64,000 bases of DNA, taken from Cristatella mucedo. Lineage: Eukaryota > Bryozoa > Phylactolaemata > Cristatellidae. Below, piece after piece: positions 47,635 through 60,895 of this stretch. Within the stretch, counting starts at the first letter, position 1. The number at the start of each line of letters is the position of its first letter. The notes under the pieces were generated by a model. The model made no database searches. It was not told the DNA's origin and saw nothing but the letters and a program-made list of their open reading frames with translations. A program made the position numbers and the translations under genes. The stretch is taken from NCBI GenBank assembly GCA_009760855.2, contig WPIO01000006.1:13016501-13080500 (forward strand). The letters run 5' to 3'.

Positions 47635-48175
47635 ATAACTAGCCGAAGTAAGATAGATTTTAATAACTTCTCACTATTGCCTTGGCATTGACTCAACCAG
47701 CTTTCGGCACGTTTTGGGGGAACTGACTCCCAGCCATTCTTAAAAACCGTGAAGAACTCATCGGGGTTAATGTGCAGAGAACTACGAGTCTTAGATCGTG
47801 GTCGACTTTGCCCCACATTTTCCTTTGTTCCAAGTCCTGGATTTGGCTTGGCTACTGTAAGACCTCAGTTGTATCGAAGCCATAGTCAGCAAGGTTCGTG
47901 AAAAACTGTCAAAATTGTGTGCTTCGGATCGTTGTCATACTGCCAACAGAAATAGAGCCTGTTAAGAGTGTTAGCAGACGGCAAGCCAACATTCTGCGCA
48001 ATGGCCAGATAGACTTTTTGATTCATAATTCCCAGAATACTGTGCAGGCGATCAACGCCAGAAGTTGAGAAGCAATCCCAACTATTGCACTTATACCACC
48101 GAATTTTGCTTCCGTTTTCAGGCAATCGTCAACGTATGATCTGCCCATTCGTTGGCGAACGAACCTCCTCTAATG
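47635..48175 (-). pseudogene. Tc1/mariner transposase relic, C-terminal half
   Basis: The minus strand carries a WDCFSTSGVDRLHSILGIMN block and YDNDPKHTILTVF (the catalytic DNDPKH motif) at 47.9-48.05 kb. The C-terminal NPDEFFTVFKNGWESVPPKR region lies at 47.7 kb. The order fits Tc1 transposases, with a frameshift between the two parts. Confidence 0.78.
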
Positions 48176-51100
48176 GCTGCACTAGCAGGCCCCTACAGGT
48201 CAAGGAGACATCCCGGTTACTTAGCACACCAAAGCCAAAGCATCGTCAGTACTAAATGTGTTCAAAAATAGCTTCTGCTAAATGGCTTCCAAAAGCGTGG
48301 TTACTCGATTTACACTGGAACCATTGACTCGCCTGGGGGCGAATGCAATTACTCACTAAGCCAAACACAGCAAACTGTGACTAAGGTCAAATCAAAATTG
48401 AAGTAGTAGATTTTAAACATTTAACAGTTAGTATAGAGTATTATGCAAATATGGGCATTAGCAACAACCGAAGGGGGGTAGATGCTCCCATACCTAGAAA
48501 CTTTTGGACAGAAGTGGACATAGAATGTTTTCGATCACATGTAATAAATACAGGATTCATTAGCATTCACCACCAAGGCTTCTGCTTTAGCTCACCAGTC
48601 TGTAAATGACCAGTACCTGCAGGTCTGCTTTCTGGACTCCATTACACGTATACCATAGGTGTTTCCAGATTTCTGGAGATTTAGGCTAGATCCAGTAGTC
48701 AATCTAACGCTGTCAACTTGAGCAGACTATACCAAAATATGAAAAGAAAAACGGCATACTTTCATTGTCAGTCAACTCAAACTAAGCAGAAAATACAAGC
48801 CTGAAACTTATCTTACGTTTAACCCCTTAGTGACGCTTTGCTAAACGACTTCCAACGAAAGAGGGTACAGACCACTCTTGGCTCAAAAGCGCTTAGATAC
48901 TGCAGCAGATGTAACGCGAATGAGTGCTATCAGCAGTGGCAGAGCCTCAACTAAGCTGCTATCGATTCCCGGTCTGGATTACAATTCTTCCTAATTTATC
49001 GACATTGAAGAAATCCGAAGATTAGAAGCAGAAGCTTATTAGTTGTTTAAAGGGGAAAGTGGTTTTCTCATTGCAGCAATTTAGCTCGGAAGAAGCCTTC
49101 TACAGTGGGAATTAAAGAACAACGTGATCTAATACTACTGCTGACACTAACATGGGTGTGCTTCTGGACAATTACAGGTGACTACCTCATCAGTATCACT
49201 ATTATTCGGACCAGGAATACCGGAGTTCACCAAGGATCTATATACGGTGCGGTGGGTACACACGAATACGTACATATACATGTATTTGAGGGGCATGCAG
49301 ATCTTTGCATCTCTGCCCCTCCAAGCTGCCTCGAGGGGAATTAGGAGCAGCCAGAGATACTGCAGCTCAACCAGCCAATTAACTTAAACCCATCCATTAC
49401 TCCTTAACAATGAAAGGTTGTTGGCCAATGAAATTACATGCCAGTTGGAATGGCAAAAATAAATTGCAAATTAAAAGCCAAAGCTGATTATATATACGAA
49501 GGGAACAGCCTCGACACGGAAAAGCAAACTAAGTATCTATAGAAGCCAAAAGCCCAACAGAATAAAACAAAATCGCTCCTTTAATAAGTTAATACCTTCA
49601 AGTTTTGCCATGAGCCGACAACTCACGCGGCTGTAAATGCATCACAACAATGGTACTACCATGGCTCAGATAATGTGAACCAATGGCCACAGACACAGAT
49701 CACTATCAAAAGAAATCTTCACAAGAGCGCAACAGAATTACCCCATGCACAACAATCCATCCCGGTAGCACAAAAAAACGTGCTCACAAACCTTGGCTGC
49801 TATCTCGATGGACATATCAGCCTCCTGGAGCAGTAAATAACTTACAGCAGGCACCTTAAAAAATGGTGGCTACTGCAGTTCTAGTGTCCCTCGAAGACGT
49901 CAATGTTGGCAAGCACCAAAAGTGGTATACGATTCTCATAACCTTCAATGATGCTACACTAGAATTCTGGAAGTGCACTTCGATGAGAATTGCTTGAGTA
50001 GAAGGTTCTTCAGCATTTCCAATGTCAAAAGGATAGAACTACCTCCGTGTAATGTGCAACAACACGTTTTCACAGCACCTTTATCAGTCATGTGGATATA
50101 GTACACGCAAAGCCGGCTTCAAGATGTATTGTCGTCCATCAAAGGCATCGAAATAATTCCCAATGAGAGGCTGTCGTACCTATAAGAAAGGCACCCTTAC
50201 AACACGTGCAACAAGACCAGCTAAGACCACTTAAACGGCTACGAAAGTCGTGGCATTCTCACGCAGCTGCATCAGGATACGTGAGATGCCGACATCAACT
50301 AGGCGTAAATCAAAGCAAAATGAGGGGTGCATAACTGCGACTGCCAGCTACTACAGGTAAGAATATATAGAATGACTGGCTTCGAGGGATGAGCATAAAC
50401 ACTTGATGTTTCTACAGCGTTCTTGAACGAGTTCCACATGCCACAATTTGTGTTCGTTGCGAGAGAATAGGCCTTGTTTGTGAAAAGATCCCGATGTTAT
50501 TCAATTAAAGTCACCGGGAAATGTCGAGGCAAAAGGCTTTCCAAGAGCAGTACCAGTGGAATGATATAGACACTGATGGCTGCCAAAGCCAGGAACACCC
50601 TGACTTCCACAAGAAAAATAATTTCATTAATAGTCTACGAAATTGGACAGGCTGCTTGGAGGGTATCTAGCCACATCAAGAGAAGAAAATGTCCCAGGCA
50701 TTACATGCTTCGTGATGTATCGAAGACTTTCAGCAAAATGTCATACCAATTTTAGAGCTCAGACAAAACAAGAGCCCATTAGCACTATACCTTATTGCCA
50801 TCGCAAACCAAATCTGGGCAGTCATTTGCTGATATTTTTTATCGACACGGGAATCCTGAAATTAGTACTACAGGTGCAAAAACAATGCAATAGAAATCTC
50901 ATAGCAACACATACAGGCCAACCAGGCACATGATGTATTTTTACAGAAAACTTTCCACGGTCTTTAACAAGGTTGATGCCAGAGCAGCCTCGTGGGAGCA
51001 CAGTTTGCTAACCATTTTCGACTCATAAGAGCATTTGTGTATGCTCTGTAATCTATTGTTGGCCTCTTACAACTGCTTGTTTGTCACCTGGCAAGTGCTA

Positions 51101-51889
51101 TCTTACTCTCAGTGCCTTTAGAGAGTTGCATCACGACAGTCGGGAGAGCAACACACGAGAGTGCTTTTTCAGATTTATTAAAGCATCATTTAGAATGCAC
51201 TGCAGGACCAGCCCACTTCTTCTAGAATGCACTCTTAAGGAAGAACGCTACCTTGTGCAATAAAACCAGCATATGCAACTGCACCAGTTCATGTTACAGA
51301 AATATATTGCTGCAAAAAGCTGTCTACTGTCACGTTTTCGATAACTGGCACGGGAGGGGGTGGTTAGCCGAGTTTTGCAAGCCAGTGGCACATCAGAGTA
51401 GGGTTTGGTCGGTTTTCCTGTTCAAGTAGATTGCTTTAGAAGACCACGGGTAGCCTTTGTGCACAACTAAACGTCCCGAGGCTGCATTTGCTGGATGTGC
51501 ATAAGGAGGAATATAAAGCACACAGCACACGATTGCCAACAATCGTGCTAAACTTTCTACCGATGGCAACTCGTACTTACATTTCCGACCGCATGCTACC
51601 TTCCGTTTTTATTGTCGAACGGCCTCTTCGCACAGCCTTAAACTGCTACTATCTCAGCTGTGAGCAGTGGTTCCTTGCGAGCAGACCGATGGACATATGC
51701 ATTAACGGATTAAGATCTCGCCATGTGCACTATTTTCTTGCCACTAGAGAAATTTACTATCTCCTCGGCTGAGATCACTCTCTGTTGCCAGTTAAGGGAA
51801 GACGTCCCCATCACGTCCAATTAATGATGCTTGGTTGCTTGCTTCCAATGTCCGAACAGTTCAGACGAGGCTTTGTTCCGCTGGTTTCG
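48176..51889. other. Unassigned intergenic DNA
   Basis: About 3.7 kb without a recognisable gene or repeat. Open frames at 49105-49387, 50643-50933 and 51488-51772 (plus) are short and resemble nothing I know. It may contain old transposon sequence beyond recognition by eye. Confidence 0.4.
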
Positions 51890-52205
51890 AACAAGGCCTT
51901 CCCAACCTTCCAGTAGGTTGAACTCTCCCAACTCCCTTGCAAAATGTATTGCTGACATTTGCACTTGGAGGGCAGCAAACTTAGTCCAGTTTGATTGTAG
52001 ATAAAACTGACTTACTAATTAGGGCAATCCTAGCAAACCGGAAAGCCTAACACTCAAAATGAGCTTGGCCAGCTTATCTCCTTTGTACCTTGTTCCGAAA
52101 TGATCTTCACGGGATGATTCAAAATGTAGGTGTCGTTTTCGACAGCTGCCTCAATTTTAAAAGCATTCAAACCAAATTTGCATGCAAACGACGCTGACTT
52201 GCCAA
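51890..52205 (+). mobile_element. LINE-A relic (RT region)
   Basis: ctcccaactcccttgcaaaa, then tagataaaactgacttacta and ggaaagcctaacactcaaaa follow the LINE-A segment [11 protein letters not shown]...[10 protein letters not shown]...[12 protein letters not shown]. It is decayed. Confidence 0.65.
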
Positions 52206-52317
52206 GGACAATTTTTTTCAAATGAGTGACCAAGAAAGCACCCTGCCTAGCTGAGTAAGCAGCATTAAGCTTAAAGGCTGCATTTGGCCAACAGCCACAC
52301 CCACCGGACTCCGAAAG

Positions 52318-52560
52318 ATTGGTGCTTGGTTTATTGGACAGACGAAAGCAAATTTAAATTCTTTGGTAAAGACTAACGTCGAGTTTGAGTAAGCCAAAGA
52401 AAAGGTGACGAATACAGAGATGACTGCCTGAAGTACTATGCAAAGTACGGCATCGGCAGAATCAAGGTTTAGGGCTCCTTTTCGTGTGCAGGTATTGCAG
52501 CACTGCATCGCAATCCAGGCACAATGGACCAGAATGCTGTTCAACATGATTCAAAACAGA
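52318..52560 (+). pseudogene. Tc1/mariner transposase fragment
   Basis: The plus strand, across frames, reads YWTDESKFKFFGKD, KYGIGRIKV and GSFSCAGIAALHRNPGTMDQ. These are the central blocks of a Tc1 transposase (WTDESKF ... GCFSxxGxxxLH). Confidence 0.68.
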
Positions 52561-53470
52561 AGCCATCCGTGCACTCAACCTCTGTTGGGGGCAGCTTTAG
52601 TTGCCTGACTGTCAGCTATCTAGCCTGCATAAATACTTATGGCCCTGAGTGTATAGGCAGGCATACTTGTATATGTAACACTACGAAACCTTGAGGCTCA
52701 CGTGGTTAGTATACTCGACCGGTGTCTGTGTTGTACTCATAGTCTAAGTGGCTTATGGTGCAAATAGATTGATTGCTAACGGTCTACTCAATCACACATA
52801 AGAATTACAGAGAAGCTGAAATGTTGGCAGGCAGTTGAATCCTTCGAAAGCCTAGCCGGAAGTGGGCACACAATCGAAGGGGACTAGAATGCAAAGGAAG
52901 GCTCGAAAAAGCTACAGATGTGCGATAAAACTGATAGCATCCTTCCTTAAAAACAGGAAGTTAATCACTGACTCGATCTGCTAAGAGATAGCAACTTTTG
53001 CCAAGTCTTATAGCAAATGATTTCTAGCTAATTGTCCTGAGATCACACAAGAGTATGAAGTGGCTGAAACCGCGAGCGGCTTCGGTTTTTGGGTGGTTTA
53101 AGTGCAGAGGCTGTATGCCATTTGCTATCGGCATATCGGAACAACGCAATTAGAGTGTGGTTTTGGGAGAATAGCGATACTAACTATTAGGTCCATCAGC
53201 TGGCCATTGCTGTGAGCAGCTTCTTAATCATGAACCGTGCAGAAGGAGTAGAGCATCAAAGCCTGCCTGTGGGAGCTGACTTCTGCTTAAATTTGCGAAA
53301 GTCTGTCGATTGTCGAAGCAAACATTATGACTGACAGCAGCAGACGATGGTCTCTACCATCTGTCTTGACATATGACACGGCAGCTGAGAGTGCTTGGGG
53401 ACTTGGGAAGCAGGCGATAAATCTCTTTCAGTTGGAAAAGAAAGGAAGGAGCAGCTGGTTTACAAACCGA
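52561..53470. other. Unassigned intergenic DNA
   Basis: No exon or known repeat recognised. Confidence 0.4.
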
Positions 53471-53473
53471 GGG

Positions 53474-53640
<167 letters not shown>

Positions 53641-53754
53641 TTGGGCTTCTCTAGCTGCAGGATCGTAACTGACACCACCCTTGCTTGCTTCTTTCTTCCA
53701 TACCCCGAGGTCTATTTAAACTGACGGTGGAGTACCAATGATCGCCTGTTCCTG

Positions 53755-55000
53755 GCTGAATTGTAAGTTATTTGCAGTCGTTCCCTCGAAGTAGTAATTC
53801 AAATCTCTTGCACCGAGTTCCTCCTGCCATCAGCTACCAATGTGGCAAGTCATCTGTTGCCTCCCCTGGGGCCAAGACTTTTACTTCAGTTTTCCATCTC
53901 ATTTCAATTCTGTCCTCCAGAAACCGTCTACTCCTTACGTGATTTCAACATTCATTTCGATAACCCAACTGACCCCTATGCACCAAATTTAGCACTGGGT
54001 GATTCATTTTCTCTCTAGCTCATATGTATTTAACCATTGATATCAAAGGACGCACTCTCGATCAGATTTTCTCTAACGATTGTACACTGTCAACTCCCTA
54101 TTATTACCAATTTCTGCACATCTGACCATTATGTGGAGCTCAATCTCTCTGCAACATTTCTTCCCTTCGGTATCAATAATGGTCTGCGAATTGCAATACC
54201 TGAAGAACCATCAAATTTAAGTTTTTCGAAAAAAATAGCTTAATTGCTACTTCTGCTGAGTTATCCTTCTGATCTGCCCTCATTAACGGAATCCTACAAC
54301 ACGGTGCTACCCGATGTTCTGAATACCTTTGCTCCTCTGAATAAGCACACCGTACGAGCTCAATAAATTAGCTTATGGTTTACTGCAGATGTTCAACTAA
54401 TTAGAATACTAAGTACAGATATGAAAAAACAAATAAAAAATTTGGACCGGCTGTCCACCGACTGGCATGTGAGGATTAAAGTAGGTCATATAAATCTATC
54501 ATAGCCAAGACTAAGTTTAGCTGCTGTAAAAACATAGTAGAATCACAGATGCTCAGTCAGTCGAAAACAAGTGCCGATGTTGACCATCAACTGTCTCCCA
54601 CATCCAAGGCTGCACCGTACCTAGCGACCCTTGCTGTGACCAGTCGAGCTTTTTCTGGCTGTTTTTGCTAAAAGCTTGAAAAAGTTACTGAGTCTGTTCC
54701 GAAGGTGACATTCTCCCCGGAGGAGCCTGTTCGTTGCTCTCTGTGTCAGTCTCCGTGTCTGTCTGTCTCCTCTCTCTCTCTCTCAATAGCCACCAAGCCT
54801 TTCCTGCTGCCCTCGAAGTTCATCTCTCAAGTCTGAGAGAGAGTATTACTAGCCTCCTTGAGCCTAAGCCTACTGTCCCCCCTCTGAGATGCCTAGATAT
54901 ACTGCTGCCCTGCATAACTAGCATAATAGTAATAGTCGGTCTCGTGAGTCTGTCTTCACGTGTGAGCTTTTCCAGGTCCGTGGCTACCAGCTCGACCTAA
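53755..55000 (+). pseudogene. LINE-A relic (endonuclease half to early RT)
   Basis: The plus strand follows LINE-A in order. FDFNIHFDNPTD-like (endonuclease GDFNVHF) lies near 53.94 kb, IKGRTLDQIFSNDCTLST near 54.04 kb, TSDHYVELNL (the SDH motif) near 54.12 kb, and the RT N-terminal linker and PLRCLDILLPCITSII near 54.89 kb. It has many frameshifts. This is the only other copy showing the endonuclease. Confidence 0.78.
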
Positions 55001-55237
55001 AGCAGCCACCGTCGTCCAGCTAGGGGTGCCTGCACATGGGCGACTGCGCTTCGGATTTCATAGACCAGCCTTGAAATTGTGCTTTTAACTAACTAAGCTG
55101 TAGACCCAGTAGCATTTTTCGGGCTGCCGTTCGAACAGTGAGCCCGATTGGTTTAGTTCCAGCCTTACAAGTTCCGAGGGGGTGGCACGACCGATCCGAC
55201 TTGGCGAGTTTGAGCAATACTTCGAGCTGCTTGTAGG

Positions 55238-55395
55238 CTCTGCCCTGGTTTGGCCAAGTGAGATAAGGTGCTTGCCTTTAACGATCGGCGTCAAGGTGAA
55301 TGCATTTGGTGACCAAGGTCGTGGGCTCGAGCCCGGCAGCATATAAGAAGTATCTGAATAGAGACTAAATTCCCTCAAAGCCCCTACACAAATGT
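55238..55395 (+). mobile_element. SINE-A copy, slightly extended
   Basis: ctggtttggccaagtgagat, then B box gtgggctcgagcccggcagc and tail gaagtatctgaatagagact ending cctacacaaatgttt. The head contains extra sequence between the A and B boxes (a partly duplicated ggtcgt/gatcgg segment). Confidence 0.75.
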
Positions 55396-55639
55396 TTCTA
55401 ACATCATCTTAAGCCTATTGCAAATGCCCTCGGCCATAGACACTATCCTACAGGCTTGGAACCATGAACCGAGGTGCAGTGACATTGCAAAGCTCCAGCT
55501 GGACATTGGCCAATGGCTGCTAGGATTAGATGGATCGCTTATCCGGTCGGTCCTTCGACCTTGACCTAAGTGGCCACACACAGTAACAGTCCACGTAGCC
55601 CCAGCTTTGCCAGGCTTAAGTGAGCGAATTGGTCAGAAA

Positions 55640-55760
55640 TGTTGATGACACCGTGCATGTTGCCACTAACCATTTGATTTTGTGCTTCCTGTACTGTGTA
55701 CAGTAAAAAGCCTAGAAAAAGTTGGTTCTCTGAGGCTCACTTATTTACTTACAGATGTAT
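55640..55760 (+). mobile_element. LINE-A 3' UTR and tail relic
   Basis: gacaccgtgcatgttgccac, then ttgattttgtgcttcctgta, and the tail aaaaagcctagaaaaagttg with a gttctctgaggc block match the LINE-A 3' end. Confidence 0.65.
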
Positions 55761-56038
55761 TATTATTACTACTACTAACATTAACGTTTCCTTATCAGGA
55801 TGTGATTAAGTGCTTAGATAGTTTCCTTGGGAGCTATACAAAGATTTCATTATTTTACTATCCTTATTATAAAGCAATACATGCAGGGCTTGCTGTACCA
55901 GTCACACGACTAGCTCCCCACACCATGGAACGTCGTACTGGCTCCATGTAAACAGCACTCCATTGTCAAAGAAAATCATCTCATAAACGGTATGCTTACA
56001 GAATGGTTTTAAAGTTTCGAAAATTTATCTTTACATAC

Positions 56039-59000
56039 CTCAGTTTTCCCAGCAACCACAAGGTATTCCTCAGGTACATATGTTGTTTGTGGATCAGGTC
56101 TGTCTCTCACATCAACGAGCACTGCGTAATGTGGCATGCTAGCTAAGTACTGCAAGCAAACAACGTTTGGTGGGGTCTGGAAGCAGCAACGTATGTATGA
56201 CAAATAATTATAACATACAAATCTACGAAGATTAAATATGGAACAGCCATACTAGCGAAAATTGTGCTTCTTGCACACAGGATCGAGTGGTGTGACTATT
56301 TGCCTGCAACACACTGGGAATAAACAAATTAACACTTACACCTAGAGCGATTAGACAGCAATATCAATTACTACCAACGGTTATGGCAAAGTTATTTGTT
56401 GCATACAGAGAATTATGCCTAAATGAAAGGAAATTAAAAGGATTAAGCCAAGAGGCAGTGTCTATTTTCTTGCGGCCATTAGTTAAATGCATCCAACTCA
56501 TCAAATCAATTGACACACGAAAGGTGACAGCAAAATACAGGCACAGGCGGTCTTTCGGAAAGTTGGCATAATAAGACCTTGGCGGACTACTCTCTGCCAT
56601 GGTGCTTATGTTCGCTATCAAGGTCAGCAATGCACGCATGTCTCTCCGAGTAGCACTACCAGTAAGATCCCACTTGCAGGCTAACTAGCACAAACCCTGG
56701 GCTTTAGAAACATATTCTTCTAATGTCGACTAAATTGGACGAAGGAAGAAACCCAGAATCCAAATTAGGAGACTGCTAGCTAGCACACTAAGAGATTCAC
56801 AAAAAACCGCAGGGGGCAGCACATTGAGCTAGGCAGTGGCAGAACCGGAAGGGGGGCAGGGAGCATCCCCCTGGCTACAGTAGAGCAACAAACTGGGCCG
56901 CCGCTATTCCTAAGACAGTGACTGCTGGGCTGCCCCTATTCCTACGACAGCTACCTTCACCAATGAAAAAACTGTGTCTTAATTCCACACAATGAACAAC
57001 CGCCGAGTTGGTGTCTAGAATTACTGTGATTTTTTGCTATAATCTTTTATTAATGGTGGGTCTAGCCTGCCTTTTTTAAGGTGAGCCGTAATGGCTCACT
57101 GGGTAAGGCGGTTGCTTTTCACGACCTCGGGCCCGATATCGTGGGTTCGAATCCTGCGGTGGGCGATCCTTTATCACCACTGCAAGCGGTGGTGATAGCC
57201 GTAAAGGCTCTTCTGTCTCTATACAAAAAGAGTCTGTTAAATCAGATAGTATTAATTTTATTTTATATTTTATTTGAATTCTTGCGGGTCTTGTCCCCAG
57301 ATGAAAATCCTGGCTCTAAAGTAGCTGGTTCTCGCTGTCACTATACAGCCCGTGGAAGCTCTATGAACTGAGCCAATTATTGGCCCACAGCTACAACAAA
57401 ATAATTAGACCATTGAATTAAATGAAGGCTGAAAATTATAAAACACAAAGTACCTCTGTAACTCTACAGAGCAACAAGGACCAACTGGGCGTTATGCAAG
57501 CAAATTTTCTGCACGTTTTCATTAGGCATATCATAACCAAAAGACTTCATCACACGAAACAAAGAGAAAGGTGGTGCATAGCTGCGCCTGGAGGGCAGTC
57601 AAAGAAGTGAGCAGCATGGAAATAGCAGAAAGGAATTTCAATCCCTCGGTGCATTTGTTCGTAGAGCCGGGTCACAGAAGGTACCCAGTAAAAAACGTAC
57701 AAGGTGAGCAATGCGACCACTTTCTGGTCAGTCGTTTTACAATGAAACTTGCAAGCACGACAATGTGTGCCATGTGGCTTTATTTTTAGATTATGACACT
57801 GTCGTTGGTTTATGGGCTGTTGTGACTCGTCACAGTGATATATAAGTAACCAGCGGCAAAGCCCGGTGAGTTACATCGAGGACGCCGGGCGGGGCAGTCA
57901 CGTACTGGCTCGATGCGGCGGCATGCGTGTGAATAAACGTCTTGAACGTCTTTGAGCAGTGGTATCGCGTACCCGATGCTTGGAGAATGTCAAACTAGGC
58001 GCCATTCCACTGCAGCTGCCTACTTCTCGACCACGATGCTTAACAAGCAAGGTATCTTGATTTCGTGTTCGGATGTCGTTAGTGCTATTAGTCCAGGATT
58101 GAGCATAATTGCTAGAATGGGTCCAAAAGAATAGACCGCCCACCTTTAATGCCCTTCTGTGCTTCGTACGTTTGCATCCCTTGTCTAAAATGTGTCGCTA
58201 TCATGTAAGTAAAAGGCAAAGAGTTAAAGCCCGCCTCCCCTCGTCGTGTCACTAGCAGGAGAGTAAGCAAGCGTCCATAGCTCCAGCAGTGGGCCAGCAC
58301 TGGCCGAGAGGAAAACCAGAGGCTGTGCAATTGCCTCAGTTCCCCTGCGGCTGACGGCTTTCTGTCATTCAGCTTTATAAAATCTATGCGATGGCATTGC
58401 AAAGTGCCGCGTCCAACCAAGTCGGTACTTGCAGGCCCGCCTTTTTTTTTTTTTTTTTACAAAGTTTTACAACGGCCAATCACCGGATTCATGCTGGACA
58501 TTCCACAATGTGGAGTCAGCAAGAGATGCAGTCAGTGCCAACCAGCTCGACTATTGTTATGAATTCCCATTCAGCATTCAACCACTATACGTAGCCCTAG
58601 ATCGACCTGCAGGCGATGGTGATAACAACGGTGTCTATCACTTTGCAGCAGCAGCCGTGCCTTTCGGCGGCTGTGGCAGCGGTAACTTACCTCGATCTTG
58701 TTTCCCCCCTCGAATCAAACCACTCAGTGCATCTGCTGATTCTGCATCCTATTGCGTTGCACGAATTTCGTGGAATAGCATTCAAGCATGCTTCATTGGC
58801 TGCGCATTCTGTCCAGTCAACCCAAGAGCCCAGCTAGGCCTTCTTGAAGGCATTTTTATGGGTGGCAACATATGGATAGGCCTTGCCTTCAGGAGACTTC
58901 GAGTGCTGGCGCCCGAGCTATATTGCGGGCACGTGGCTGGCCGCATGAAGATCGATCCGAGTCGGTATGTCTGACCGGAAGTGTCTACTCGACGCACAAA

Positions 59001-60414
59001 ATCACGCAAGTGCTTGTGAAAACTAAGGGGCGCTAAAAGCTTGTCCACGCCAGCCGCCTTCATCGGCCGTTGTCCCGTTTTTTGTCGACCGGCGTCACTA
59101 CATCGTGTCTCGACTACTGTCCTGGTATAAGTTGGAGCACGGACCACTGTTGGTGCTTTTGAGCTGCAGGCAAAGCTTTCCCCTGGCTAGCTCTTTGCTA
59201 GCTTAGGCCAAAATTGCACACATTCATTGGTAGTCAATAGACGTGGCAACTTGAGAAGTGCTCCAGCAAGGTAGGCACGCTGCTGCATAGGCTTACTAGT
59301 TGCGGTGAACAAAAAAGCACACATACGACTCGGGACTCGCACGCAAGGGCTCCATTTTGAGGCAGACACGCACCGCAAGCTAGAGCCCACATTTCAACTA
59401 CTTCCCGTGTAAAGGTAACTTGAAGCTGCTGCCGAAAGCATTATTATGACCTGAATGATTGTGCAGATAACCGTATAGAGCCTCATAAGGCAAGCCACTG
59501 CAGACGCACGGCAACTGTGGCTTCGAGAATATAGGATTGAACGGATAGCCACGGAGCCAGGTTTATTCTGATATAAAGTTACTAGCTTGAAATAGCACCA
59601 GGTACACGACAAGCATAGGCTAACCGATAGTTGAAAAACCGAAAAAAACATGCAGCACAATGTCGACGGTGAGGCAGGGTGGAAGGAGGCCGGTGCCGAG
59701 CTACACTTGCCTGGTACAGCTACCGAGGTGAGTCCACACGATCGCGCGCCACTTCAAGCTCAACAGCTGCAGGTGTGCACTTGCAGCTACGAGCAAAGTC
59801 GCACTTACCGGCTTGTCCTTCGGGTGCCATCGGTCGAGCCACTCCTTGGGAGCCTAGAACGAGAGCATAGGGCGAGCCTGTGGCACGGACTGTGGCCGTG
59901 CCACGTGTACACCAATTTTGAGAGCTATAACCCTTACAGTGAGACGAACCACTCCACGCTAGAATCTTGCATGGCAGTGCTGTGGAAAGTCTGTGTCCTA
60001 GAGTTACGTGTACTCACAGGAGGTACGCACAAGAATCAGCTAGCCTGTCACACATGTTCGCCCAGCCTGAATTCGGCAGCTACAAGCACCGGTTGACAAT
60101 TAGCCCCTGTGCAATAACAAGCCCTTTTTGGGGCTCTCTGCTCCACTCATAACCTCCGGGCACATAAAAAGTCATACGGTAGAACCGTTACAGCCACGTC
60201 ATACAGTGTCATCAAGTGTGTGCCTGATCGGGAAACAGGTGGAGGTGACCAGGGTAACAAGTGGGTGAGGGAGGGGTTGCCTCTTGAGCACGTACCTGCG
60301 CCTTGGCATCATATCCAACAATAACTCCACGATAGCCATACACTTTATGCTTCACTACCTGACCCACTCGGAACTGCAGCTGCGGAGGCCGTGGCGATCT
60401 CGGAGTTGGTGACA
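56039..60414 (-). CDS. YccV/HspQ-like (hemimethylated-DNA-binding-type) domain gene, partial
   Basis: Three minus-strand exons join in frame: 60414-60296, 59853-59809 and 56149-56039, all with GT-AG borders. Together they read FRVGQVVKHKVYGYRGVIVG then YDAKAQ, APKEWLDRWHPKDKP, and PHYAVLVDVRDRPDPQTTYV then PEEYLVVAGKTE. This is the YccV-like domain found in bacterial HspQ/YccV and in animal FBXO21, so a ubiquitin- or proteolysis-related role is possible but is an inference. The upstream exon (the first codon here is split) and the end are not found. If the last GTATGT is not a donor, the protein stops ten codons later at 56009. An alternative acceptor for the third exon at 56176 would add nine residues. 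Which animal paralogue this is cannot be decided. Confidence 0.82.
57082..57250 (+). mobile_element. SINE-B copy in the YccV-domain gene
   Basis: The clearest full SINE-B: gagccgtaatggctcactgg, then gtaaggcggttgcttttcac, B box gtgggttcgaatcctgcggt, body gggcgatcctttatcaccac, hairpin ccactgcaagcggtgg, and end aaaaagagtctgttaaatca. It is useful as the family reference. Confidence 0.92.
57251..59808. other. Intron of the YccV-domain gene, otherwise unassigned
   Basis: Apart from a 20-bp poly(T) run at 58441-58460, I see no repeat. Moderately long frames at 58429-58974 (plus, 181 codons) and 58782-59147 (minus, 121 codons) overlap each other. Neither resembles a known protein. Confidence 0.4.
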
Positions 60415-60779
60415 CTACAAAATATGCATTGCATCGTTGCACATCACTAGTGCTTATCAGCTTGCCCAATAAAGCTGTCTGGCCGAGGAATTTAGGGTAG
60501 AGCACTCATCCACAAACATCCACAGAGAAATAAGCAATATAGGCAATCGACCAAAACTGCAGCAAAGAATCATGACGATAGAGTTTCTGCCCTACTCCAG
60601 TCTTCCTGTTTGTATCAAGTTTACATGGTCAGCCTTCCTTTTTAAGTCTTGTCTCCTACTTGCCCCTCCACCCCAAGAGTGATCGTAAAAAAATTTGGTT
60701 CGGGAGAAATGGCCATCCGCATCTTTATCGCCCGATACTTCACAATCTGATTCCTACGTGACTAGCTCGTAGACAAACC

Positions 60780-60895
60780 ACAGACATGCCGCTCGAGGAG
60801 GACGCTTCGACGATTTCGCCAGTAGAGTCGTCCTCCTTCAAAGCAATGAAGAAGGCCTGCCCTCGAGGCACAAAGTCTTGCTTCAACCTTGGCCA
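60780..60895. other. Possible coding-like patch upstream of the YccV exons
   Basis: Both strands are open here. The minus reading contains KQDFVPRGQAFFIALKEDD and GEIVEASSSSGM. The plus reading is a 57-codon ATG-to-stop frame (60786-60956) beginning MPLEEDASTISP. Neither is recognised. It could be a diverged exon or old transposon coding sequence. Confidence 0.2.

Noticed and set aside
48176-51889. Possible undescribed gene system in the long unassigned stretch
   Set aside because: Only short unrelated frames were found, none with domain motifs, so there is no evidence for a gene cluster.
58429-58974. 181-codon frame beginning in a poly(T) run
   Set aside because: It starts within a homopolymer (Phe run), has no recognisable motif, and overlaps an equally long antisense frame.
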